A stretch of 22,668 nt of DNA, taken from the NCBI GenBank assembly GCA_035458525.1, contig DATHZQ010000165.1:1-22668 (forward strand). Reading direction: 5' to 3'. The notes beneath the pieces were generated by a model. It saw only the letters and a program-made list of their open reading frames with translations, did not search any database and was not told the origin of the DNA. The DNA is from DATHZQ01 sp035458525. Its GTDB lineage: Bacteria > Actinomycetota > Acidimicrobiia > Spongiisociales > UBA5794. Positions within the stretch are counted from its first letter, which is position 1; each line of letters starts with the position of its first letter. A program made the position numbers and the translations under genes. This document shows positions 15,796 to 21,648 of this stretch, in pieces.

Positions 15796-15816
15796 CTGTT
15801 CCATGATACGGAACAG
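15796..15816. promoter_or_regulatory. Operator-like palindrome with TGTTCC core
   Basis: CTGTTCC (15796-15802) and GGAACAG (15810-15816) are perfect 7-bp inverted arms with a 7-nt spacer, the geometry of a dimeric regulator site. It lies 60-80 bp upstream of the corrinoid operon start. Confidence 0.55.
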
Positions 15817-15821
15817 TCCTA

Positions 15822-15943
15822 CATGGTGGAACACTACTGCAATGCCGCATTGCACGCTACCGATTCAGCATCACTACTGGCTTTGCGCCACACTGGAGAC
15901 CATGGATGCGGCCCCGCCCTCGGGCAGTTAGTGTTCCACCATG
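15822..15943. repeat. 15-bp perfect inverted repeats 92 bp apart
   Basis: CATGGTGGAACACTA (15822-15836) recurs as its reverse complement at 15929-15943. Both arms carry the GGAACA core of the neighbouring palindrome, which favours paired regulator sites, one for each divergent promoter. A small inverted-repeat element is the alternative, but I see no flanking target duplication. Confidence 0.65.
15838..15854. promoter_or_regulatory. 17-bp near-perfect palindrome
   Basis: TGCAATGC and GCATTGCA flank a single central C, giving 8-bp perfect arms. It has a different core from the TGTTCC elements, so a second regulator may bind here. Confidence 0.5.
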
Positions 15944-15950
15944 CAGCAAC

Positions 15951-15967
15951 GTGCCACATCGTGGCAC
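15951..15967. promoter_or_regulatory. GTGCCAC-ATC-GTGGCAC inverted repeat
   Basis: Perfect 7-bp arms with a 3-nt spacer lie 40-56 bp upstream of the FAD-GcvT start codon. It could be an operator or a hairpin in the 5' leader, depending on the transcription start. Confidence 0.45.
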
Positions 15968-16006
15968 CGTCTGCCCACAAAGCCACCTCGTGAAGGAGCA
16001 GTCGAC

Positions 16007-18517
16007 GTGAGCGATGTACCCACCAAGGCAACGGTCGTGGTGATCGGCGCCGGGATCGTCGGAAACTCGGTCGTCATGCACCTTGCGGAACTCGGCTGGC
16101 GAGACATCGTTCAGCTCGACAAGGGCCCGCTCCCCAACCCCGGCGGCTCGACGGGCCACGCCTCCAACTTCATCTTCCCGGTCGATCACAACAAGGAGAT
16201 GGCGCACCTCACCCTCGACAGCCAGAGGCAGTACGAGGAGATGGGTGTCAGCACCACCTGCGGCGGCATCGAGGTCGCACGAACGCAAGCGCGGATGGAG
16301 GAGCTCAAACGCCGGATGACCTCGGCCAAGGCATGGGGCATCGACTCCCGGCTCCTGACGCCTGCCGAGGTGAAGGAGATGGTGCCGTTCCTCGACGACA
16401 GCGTGATCCTGGGCGGCTGGTTCACGCCGTCGGTGTCCGTTGTCGACTCGCTGCGGGCGGGAACGATCATGCGAGAGCGTGCGATGGCGCTCGAAGCCCT
16501 CGCCGTTGCTCCGAACACCGAGGTGACCGACATCACCGTCGCCGACGGCAAGGTGACCGGCGTCACGACGGACAAGGGCCATATCGAGTGCGAATACGTT
16601 GTCATCGCTTGTGGCGTGTGGAGCCCGCGCATCGCGGCGATGGCCGGAGCGACGATCCCCCTGACGCCCGCCGTGCATCAGATGATCGACGTCGGCCCCC
16701 TCGAGCCGCTGCAGGCCACCAACAACGAGATCGGTTATCCGATCGTCCGCGACATGGACACGTTCTGTTACGAACGGCAGACCGCCGGTTCGATGGAGGT
16801 CGGTTCCTACGCCCACCGGCCGATCTTCCACCACCCCAACACGATCCCTTCGATCGAAGAGTCGCGCCTCTCCCCCACCGAGCTCCCCCTGACGATGGAC
16901 GATTTCGACCCTCAGCTCGAGCAGGCGATGGAGCTGATGCCGTTTCTCGGTGACGCCGAGATCAAGTACGGCATCAACGGGTTGCTCTCCCTGACCCCCG
17001 ACGCCATGCCGCTGGTCGGCGAAACGGTCGAGGTCAAGAATCTCTGGTCCTGCGCCGCCATCTGGATCAAGGAGGGGCCCGGCACGGGCCGCGCCATCGC
17101 CGAGTGGATGACCCACGGCTACCCGGAGATCGATCCCCACGCCTCCGACATCGCCAGGTTCTACGACTACCAGCGCACCGAGCACCACATCCTGGAGCGC
17201 TGCGCCGAGCACTTCAACAAGACCTACGGCATCGTCCACCCCCGCGAGCAGTGGGACTCCGAGCGGTTGAGCCGCATCGCACCGTTCCACGTGCGCACCC
17301 AGGAACTCGGCGCCGTCTACTTCGAGGCCGGCGGCTGGGAACGCCCCCACTGGTACGAATCGAACGCCCCGCTCGTGGAGAAGTACGCCGACCGGATCCC
17401 GGAGCGCCCCCACGAGTGGGATGCGCGGTGGTGGTCGCCGATCCAGAACGCCGAGCACCTTGCACTCCGCGACAGCGTCGGAATGGTGGACGTGACGGCG
17501 TTCGCCATCTTGGACTTCACCGGCCCCGGCGTCGTCGACTACATCGAGCGCATGGCCGTCAACAAGTGCGATCGCCCGGTCGGCTCGGCGATCTACACGC
17601 CACTGCTCAACGAACAGGGCGGCTTCCGCTCCGACCTCACGATCATGCGACTCGGCGAGCAGCACTTCCGGGTCGTGACCGGCGGCTTCGACGGCGGGCG
17701 CGACAAGTACTGGTTCCGCAAGTGGCTGCCCGAAGACGGGTCGGTCGTGATGGAAGACAAGACCTCGTCGATCTGCACCGTCGGCGTGTGGGGCCCCAAC
17801 GCCCGCAACCTCGTCAGCAAGCTCACCGGCGACGATCTCAGCAACGAGGGGTTCCGGTACGGCTCGGTCAAGCAGGTCACGCTCGGCTCGATCCCGTGCA
17901 CGATGTTCCGCATCTCGTATGTCGGAGACCTCGGCTGGGAGATCTACACCAACATGGAGCACGGCCTCAAGCTGTGGGACATGCTCTGGGAGGCCGGGCA
18001 GGAGTTCGGCGTCGTCCCGGTCGGCGCCGGCGTGTACGGCACGACCGGACGCCTGGAGAAGGGGTACCGGCTCATGGGTGCGGAGCTGGAATCCGAGTAC
18101 ACCCCCGTGGAGGCCGGCTTGGCCCGGCCGAAGGTCAAGGCCGCCGACTTCATCGGCAAGGACGCCTACCTGATGGCCCGCGAAGAGGAGCCGGCGGCGA
18201 TCTGCTGCACGCTGACCATGGAATCGCACGTGTCCGACTCGGGCATCGCCCGTTTCCCGATGGGCGGTAACGAGCCAATCCTGACGATGGGCGGCGAGCG
18301 CATCGTGGATAGTAAAGGCCGGGTCTCACGGGTGACCAGCGCCGGCGCCGGGCCCTCGGTGGGCAAGTTCCTGCTCCTCGGCTACCTGCCGCCTGCGTAC
18401 GCCGTCGAGGGCACCGACCTGCAGATCATGTATCAGAACGAGCTCTTCCCAGTGAAAGTGGCCCGGGCCGGCAGCCTGCCACTCTTCGACTCCGAAGACG
18501 CCCGGATGAAGGCCTGA
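16007..18517 (+). CDS. FAD-dependent dimethylglycine/sarcosine dehydrogenase-like protein with GcvT domain
   Basis: This 836-residue two-domain enzyme oxidatively removes an N-methyl group and passes the carbon to tetrahydrofolate as methylene-THF. The N-terminal DAO-type FAD domain has GAGIVG at 14-19 and GGSTGHASN, where His51 aligns with the His that binds FAD covalently in dimethylglycine dehydrogenase. NLWSCAAIWIKEGPGTGRAIAEWM closes this domain. The C-terminal half is the aminomethyltransferase (GcvT) domain: LRDSVGMVDVTAFA, YTPLLNEQGGFRSDLTI, SYVGDLGWEIY and a final barrel from about residue 735. I start at GTG 16007, 8 nt after AAGGAG; upstream codons to 15941 are in the regulatory spacer. 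The stop lies 2 nt before etfB, so electrons very probably go to that ETF. Dimethylglycine, sarcosine or a related N-methyl amino acid are all possible substrates. Confidence 0.9.
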   Translation: MSDVPTKATVVVIGAGIVGNSVVMHLAELGWRDIVQLDKGPLPNPGGSTGHASNFIFPVDHNKEMAHLTLDSQRQYEEMGVSTTCGGIEVARTQARMEELKRRMTSAKAWGIDSRLLTPAEVKEMVPFLDDSVILGGWFTPSVSVVDSLRAGTIMRERAMALEALAVAPNTEVTDITVADGKVTGVTTDKGHIECEYVVIACGVWSPRIAAMAGATIPLTPAVHQMIDVGPLEPLQATNNEIGYPIVRDMDTFCYERQTAGSMEVGSYAHRPIFHHPNTIPSIEESRLSPTELPLTMDDFDPQLEQAMELMPFLGDAEIKYGINGLLSLTPDAMPLVGETVEVKNLWSCAAIWIKEGPGTGRAIAEWMTHGYPEIDPHASDIARFYDYQRTEHHILERCAEHFNKTYGIVHPREQWDSERLSRIAPFHVRTQELGAVYFEAGGWERPHWYESNAPLVEKYADRIPERPHEWDARWWSPIQNAEHLALRDSVGMVDVTAFAILDFTGPGVVDYIERMAVNKCDRPVGSAIYTPLLNEQGGFRSDLTIMRLGEQHFRVVTGGFDGGRDKYWFRKWLPEDGSVVMEDKTSSICTVGVWGPNARNLVSKLTGDDLSNEGFRYGSVKQVTLGSIPCTMFRISYVGDLGWEIYTNMEHGLKLWDMLWEAGQEFGVVPVGAGVYGTTGRLEKGYRLMGAELESEYTPVEAGLARPKVKAADFIGKDAYLMAREEEPAAICCTLTMESHVSDSGIARFPMGGNEPILTMGGERIVDSKGRVSRVTSAGAGPSVGKFLLLGYLPPAYAVEGTDLQIMYQNELFPVKVARAGSLPLFDSEDARMKA

Positions 18518-18519
18518 CG

Positions 18520-19287
18520 ATGCGCGTACTCGTCTGCGTCAAGCGGGTGCCGGCGCCGGGGGCTCGCATCGTCGTCACCGATGACGGCCAGTCCGTCGAC
18601 ACGAATCTCCTCGGGTTCACGGTCAGTCCCCACGAGGAATGTGCGGTCGAGGAGGCGGTCCGGATCGTCGAGGCCCACGGCGGCTCTGCAACGGTGCTGA
18701 CGCTGGGTCCTGCCGAGGCGGAGGAACAGGTCCGCACGGCGTTCTCGGTGGGAGCCACCGACGGCGTGTTGCTCGAGACCACCGTTGCGGACTGGGATCC
18801 GGTGGCGACCGCCAAAGCGATTACCGAGTCGATCCGGTCGCTCGAAGAATCCGGCGGCGCCTTCGACCTCATCCTGTTCGGCAACGAGTCGGCGGATTCG
18901 GGCGGCTTCCAGGTCGGGATCCGGGTCGCCCGCGCCCTGGGCCGACCGATCGTCTCAGGGATCAAGGGCATCGACGTCGGCGACGGCTCGATCACGGCCC
19001 GGCGCGAGACGCCCCACGGATCTGAGGTCTACGAGCTGCCGCTGCCTGCCGCCGTTGCCGTCAAAGAGGGCATCAACCTCCCCCGCTACCCCACGTTGAA
19101 GACGCGGATGTCGGCGAAGAAGCTGCCGGTCGAGAAGATCGCGGTGGAGCCGGAGCCGGGAGCGCAGTCAAAAGTCAGGCTGGAGACGCCACCGACCAAG
19201 GCCTCGTCGGTCGAGGTGCTTGGCCATGGCCCCGACGCCGCCGGTGCGGTGGTCGACGTACTCGAAGAGCTCGGGATTCTCGGATGA
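18520..19287 (+). CDS. etfB: Electron transfer flavoprotein beta subunit
   Basis: This 255-residue subunit forms the ETF dimer that takes electrons from flavin dehydrogenases and hands them to ETF-quinone oxidoreductase. It opens with MRVLVCVKRVPAPGARI and shows the conserved NLLGFTVSPHEECAVEEAVRI, then LILFGNESADSGGFQVGIRVARALG and the AVAVKEGINLPRYPTLKTRM segment, where family members bind AMP and contact partners. The gene begins 2 nt after the FAD-GcvT stop and overlaps etfA by 4 nt, so the three form one unit. The dedicated pairing suggests this ETF serves the N-methyl dehydrogenase rather than general fatty-acid oxidation. Confidence 0.93.
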   Translation: MRVLVCVKRVPAPGARIVVTDDGQSVDTNLLGFTVSPHEECAVEEAVRIVEAHGGSATVLTLGPAEAEEQVRTAFSVGATDGVLLETTVADWDPVATAKAITESIRSLEESGGAFDLILFGNESADSGGFQVGIRVARALGRPIVSGIKGIDVGDGSITARRETPHGSEVYELPLPAAVAVKEGINLPRYPTLKTRMSAKKLPVEKIAVEPEPGAQSKVRLETPPTKASSVEVLGHGPDAAGAVVDVLEELGILG

Positions 19288-20258
19288 GCTACCTCTATCT
19301 GGTCGAGCACGACCGCGGCGAGCTGAACGAAGCGTCGCTCGGCGGGCTCACGGCAACCGTCGACCTGGCCGAACGACTCGGCGCCGCGGTGCACGTCGCC
19401 CTGCTGGGCGACGCGGCAGACGACCTCGTCGCTGAAGTGTCCGAACATGGCCCGGCGGTTGTGCATCGGGTGCACCACGAGCTCCTGGCCGACTACGGAC
19501 CGGACGCATGGGCGGCCGCCCTCCATCAGCTCGGAGAGGAGCTCGGTGCGAGTGCGTACTTGGCGACCGGAACCGACCGCGGCAACGAGGTGCTGGCCCA
19601 CGTGGCGGCGAAAGCGGATCTCGCCATGGTCGCCAACTGCATCGAGATCACCGAGACCGCCGATGCGTGGGAGATGAAGCGGCTGCGCTGGGGCGGCAGC
19701 CTGCACGAGATCGCCCGGCTCGAAGCTCCCGTGAAGATCGCCACGTTTGCGGCGCATACGACGGAACCGACGCCACGGCCGGGAATCGTTGGACAGATCG
19801 CGCAGCCGTTCGTTCCTGAGTTGGGTGACGCCGAGGCAGTGACCCTGGTCCGGGACCGCGTTGTCACCGCCGAAGGAGTGACGCTGGCGACCGCTCCGGT
19901 CGTCGTGAGCGGCGGCCGAGGCGTCGGAAGCGCCGAGGCGTTTGCGGCGCTCGAAGAGCTGGCGGAGTTGCTCAACGGCGTGGTCGGGTGCAGCCGCGTC
20001 GTCACCAACAACGGCTGGCGTCCCCACAGCGACCAGGTCGGCCAGACCGGGACGGTCGTCGCCCCCGACCTCTACATCGCTTGCGGGATCTCCGGCGCGG
20101 TGCAGCACTGGGTCGGCATGATGAACGCCAAGCACGTGCTTGCGATCAACACCGACGCCGAAGCACCGATGGTGACGAAAGCCAATTGGGCCGTGGTAGC
20201 CGATCTGCATGCCGTGTTGCCCGCCGTTTCCGAGGAGATCAAGCGCCGGCACGGGTAG
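19284..20258 (+). CDS. etfA: Electron transfer flavoprotein alpha subunit
   Basis: The 324-residue alpha subunit carries the redox FAD. The N-terminal half forms the shared fold with EtfB, including YLATGTDRGNEVLAHVAAKADLAMVANCIEI. The C-terminal FAD domain has VVSGGRGVGSAEAF, VTNNGWRPHSDQVGQTG, APDLYIACGISGAVQH and VLAINTDAEAPM, all standard. The usual Arg-Pro-Xaa-Val entry reads WRPHSDQ here. The start ATG overlaps the etfB stop (ATGA). A long inverted repeat starts 7 bp after the stop and probably ends transcription of the fad-etfBA unit. Confidence 0.95.
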   Translation: MSYLYLVEHDRGELNEASLGGLTATVDLAERLGAAVHVALLGDAADDLVAEVSEHGPAVVHRVHHELLADYGPDAWAAALHQLGEELGASAYLATGTDRGNEVLAHVAAKADLAMVANCIEITETADAWEMKRLRWGGSLHEIARLEAPVKIATFAAHTTEPTPRPGIVGQIAQPFVPELGDAEAVTLVRDRVVTAEGVTLATAPVVVSGGRGVGSAEAFAALEELAELLNGVVGCSRVVTNNGWRPHSDQVGQTGTVVAPDLYIACGISGAVQHWVGMMNAKHVLAINTDAEAPMVTKANWAVVADLHAVLPAVSEEIKRRHG

Positions 20259-20264
20259 TCCATC

Positions 20265-20312
20265 GTTCTTGCGTATCTGGCGCCGACCTGTGGCAGCCAG
20301 CTACGCAAGAAC
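20265..20312. terminator. Long stem-loop after etfA
   Basis: GTTCTTGCGTA (20265-20275) pairs perfectly with TACGCAAGAAC (20302-20312). After one mismatch CTGGC pairs with GCCAG, and a further 3 bp close the stem over a 7-nt loop. No U-tract follows. It fits a strong transcription barrier or an mRNA 3'-end stabiliser. Confidence 0.6.
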
Positions 20313-20346
20313 CCGCATTCTCTCGACATCCAAGGCGCCCGCACCA

Positions 20347-20374
20347 TTGCGAATACGGTTGTCCGTGCTACATT
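20347..20374 (+). promoter_or_regulatory. Candidate promoter of the riboswitch-methyltransferase unit
   Basis: TTGCGA (20347-20352) and TACATT (20369-20374) match -35 and -10 hexamers with a 16-bp spacer. Transcription would start near 20381, just before the riboswitch aptamer. Confidence 0.5.
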
Positions 20375-20386
20375 CGCGGCAACGAA

Positions 20387-20440
20387 AGCGCCAGATTTGA
20401 CTCGTCAGCTTGCGGGCGCTCTAGAAGTACAGCTAAAGCG
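20387..20440 (+). ncRNA. SAM-II-like riboswitch aptamer
   Basis: The segment follows the SAM-II consensus as I know it, in order. There is a P1 stem AGCGCC (20387-20392) with GGCGCU (20415-20420), the loop signature GAUUUGA (20394-20400), GCUUGC (20408-20413) directly before the 3' P1 strand, a short variable stretch, and the terminal AGCUAAAGCG (20431-20440). SAM-II binds S-adenosylmethionine in an H-type pseudoknot and turns down methionine or SAM synthesis genes. It stands upstream of a homocysteine S-methyltransferase, an expected target. I did not resolve every pseudoknot pair by hand. SAM-II is known mostly from proteobacteria and Bacteroidetes, so its presence in actinobacterial DNA is notable. 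Confidence 0.82.
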
Positions 20441-20449
20441 ACACGGCAC

Positions 20450-20482
20450 GAGCCGCTTGCTTTGGCAGCGGCTCTTCTCTTT
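20450..20482 (+). terminator. Intrinsic terminator of the riboswitch expression platform
   Basis: GAGCCGCT (20450-20457) pairs with AGCGGCTC (20467-20474) and is followed by the U-rich TTCTCTTT. It starts 10 nt after the SAM-II aptamer. AAGCG at the aptamer's 3' end (20436-20440) could instead pair with CGCTT (20454-20458) in the terminator's 5' arm, giving a possible antiterminator. Confidence 0.65.
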
Positions 20483-20492
20483 GGCCGCTGCT
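20464..20492 (+). promoter_or_regulatory. Hairpin competing with the terminator
   Basis: GCAGCGGC (20465-20472) pairs perfectly with GCCGCTGC (20484-20491). It uses the 3' arm of the terminator, so the two structures cannot form together. It may favour read-through when SAM is low. Confidence 0.5.
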
Positions 20493-20538
20493 TCGGTCCC
20501 GCATCCTGGGTGAGTCAACGCCGGGGAATGGAGAGAAC

Positions 20539-21561
20539 ATGACGCAGCGGCCGACCACCTTCGATCAACTGCTGGCCAACGGCAAGGTCCTGGTCGCCGA
20601 CGGCGGCATGGGGACGTCGCTGTTCGGTTTGGGTCTCGCCAACGGCGAGTCGCCTGAACTGCTCAACGTGATCGACCCGGACATGGTCGTCAAAGCCCAC
20701 CGTGGCTTCGTCGAAGCCGGGTCCGACATCATTCTCACGAACACCTTCGGGGGCACCCGGCGCCGTTTGGCGCTACACCAACTGCAAGACCGCGTCGGGG
20801 AGCTGAACAGCGCCGCGGTGGCGGTTGCCCGCGAGGCAGCAGCGTTCGGTGAACGACCCGTCGCCATCGCGGGAAGCATCGGGCCGACGGGTGACCTCAT
20901 CCAACCCCTCGGCGAACTGTCGTTCGACGACGCCGTCGCGGCGTTCAAGGAGCAGGCAGAGGCGCTCGATGCGGCCGGTGTCGACGTTCTGTGGATCGAG
21001 ACGATGTCCAGCATCGAGGAACTGTCGGCTGCCCTCGCAGCAACGGACGGGATCGACCTGCCCGTCGTCACCACCATGAGCTTCGACACCAACGGGTGCA
21101 CGATGATGGGGATCGCACCGAGCCGGCTCGCCACATGGTCACACGACCGGGCAAGACCTCCGGCCGCCGTCGGCGCCAATTGCGGCATCGGCCCCGGCGA
21201 TGTCCTCGCAGCAGTCCATGACATCATCGCGGCGTCCCCCGAGACCGTCGTGATCGCAAAGGCCAACGCCGGCATCCCGGCCTACACGAAGGCGGGTGGG
21301 CTGACGTACCCGACGGCCGCGGTCGACATGGTCGACTACGCAAAGCTCGCCGTCGGACTCGGGGCGCGCATCATCGGAGCGTGTTGTGGCTCGACGCCCG
21401 ACCACATCGCCTCGATCCGCAAGGTCGTCGACGAACTCGAACCCGGTCGAACCGTAACGGCACTCGCCGACGTGGAAGCCCGGTTCGGGACGAGTGCACC
21501 CGCCAAGGCACCGACCAGGGAGCGGCGTGCTCGTCGTCGCTCGGCCAACCGCACCGCCTGA
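20539..21561 (+). CDS. Zinc-dependent homocysteine S-methyltransferase (BHMT/MetH-N-terminal type)
   Basis: The 340-residue barrel enzyme methylates homocysteine to methionine. Zn ligands are in place: Cys215 in GANCGIGPGD and Cys282/Cys283 in GACCGS. Other motifs are VLVADGGMGTSLF, the SDIILTNTFGG segment, IAGSIGPTGD and VLWIETMSS. The methyl donor could be a betaine, S-methylmethionine or, with the neighbouring system, a methylated corrinoid or folate; sequence cannot decide. MetH's folate, B12 and activation domains are absent. The C-terminus is an Arg-rich tail (TRERRARRRSANRTA). ATG 20539 follows GGAGAG. A SAM-II-like riboswitch and terminator in the leader imply feedback by SAM, so the gene's role is methionine synthesis rather than catabolism alone. 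Confidence 0.9.
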   Translation: MTQRPTTFDQLLANGKVLVADGGMGTSLFGLGLANGESPELLNVIDPDMVVKAHRGFVEAGSDIILTNTFGGTRRRLALHQLQDRVGELNSAAVAVAREAAAFGERPVAIAGSIGPTGDLIQPLGELSFDDAVAAFKEQAEALDAAGVDVLWIETMSSIEELSAALAATDGIDLPVVTTMSFDTNGCTMMGIAPSRLATWSHDRARPPAAVGANCGIGPGDVLAAVHDIIAASPETVVIAKANAGIPAYTKAGGLTYPTAAVDMVDYAKLAVGLGARIIGACCGSTPDHIASIRKVVDELEPGRTVTALADVEARFGTSAPAKAPTRERRARRRSANRTA

Positions 21562-21648
21562 GGGTTCGCTCCGGCCGGCTGCGCATCGCCACCGCCTCGA
21601 CATCGGACGCGGTAGTCTCGGCTGCCTCGATCGATGAGAGGAGGTGAG

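Larger units (their letters stand above)
15737..16006. promoter_or_regulatory. Divergent regulatory spacer between the corrinoid operon and the FAD-GcvT gene
   Basis: This 270-bp non-coding spacer must hold the promoters of both divergent transcription units. It contains five palindromic elements: 15744-15753, 15796-15816, 15838-15854, 15951-15967 and the inverted pair 15822-15836/15929-15943. The TGTTCC/GGAACA core occurs four times. On the minus strand TATCAT, inside the 15796-15816 element, could be a -10 for the operon; I cannot place a convincing + strand promoter. An AAGGAG ribosome site at 15993-15998 serves the + strand gene. Confidence 0.7.

Noticed and set aside
15822..15943. A small MITE-like mobile element bounded by 15-bp inverted repeats
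   Set aside because: I see no flanking target duplication, and the repeat core recurs in a separate palindrome just outside, which fits regulator sites better. Not fully excluded.
15857..18229. A 790-codon open frame antisense to the FAD-GcvT gene
   Set aside because: It is a codon-bias shadow of a GC-rich gene. Its translation is rich in Val, Gly, His, Arg and Asp with no domain motifs, while the + strand product is a clear two-domain enzyme with a good ribosome site.
20259..20538. A cobalamin riboswitch or tRNA-Sec in the spacer before the homocysteine methyltransferase
   Set aside because: No B12-box-like sequence and no cloverleaf with a UCA anticodon were found; the SAM-II-like core explains the conserved bases.
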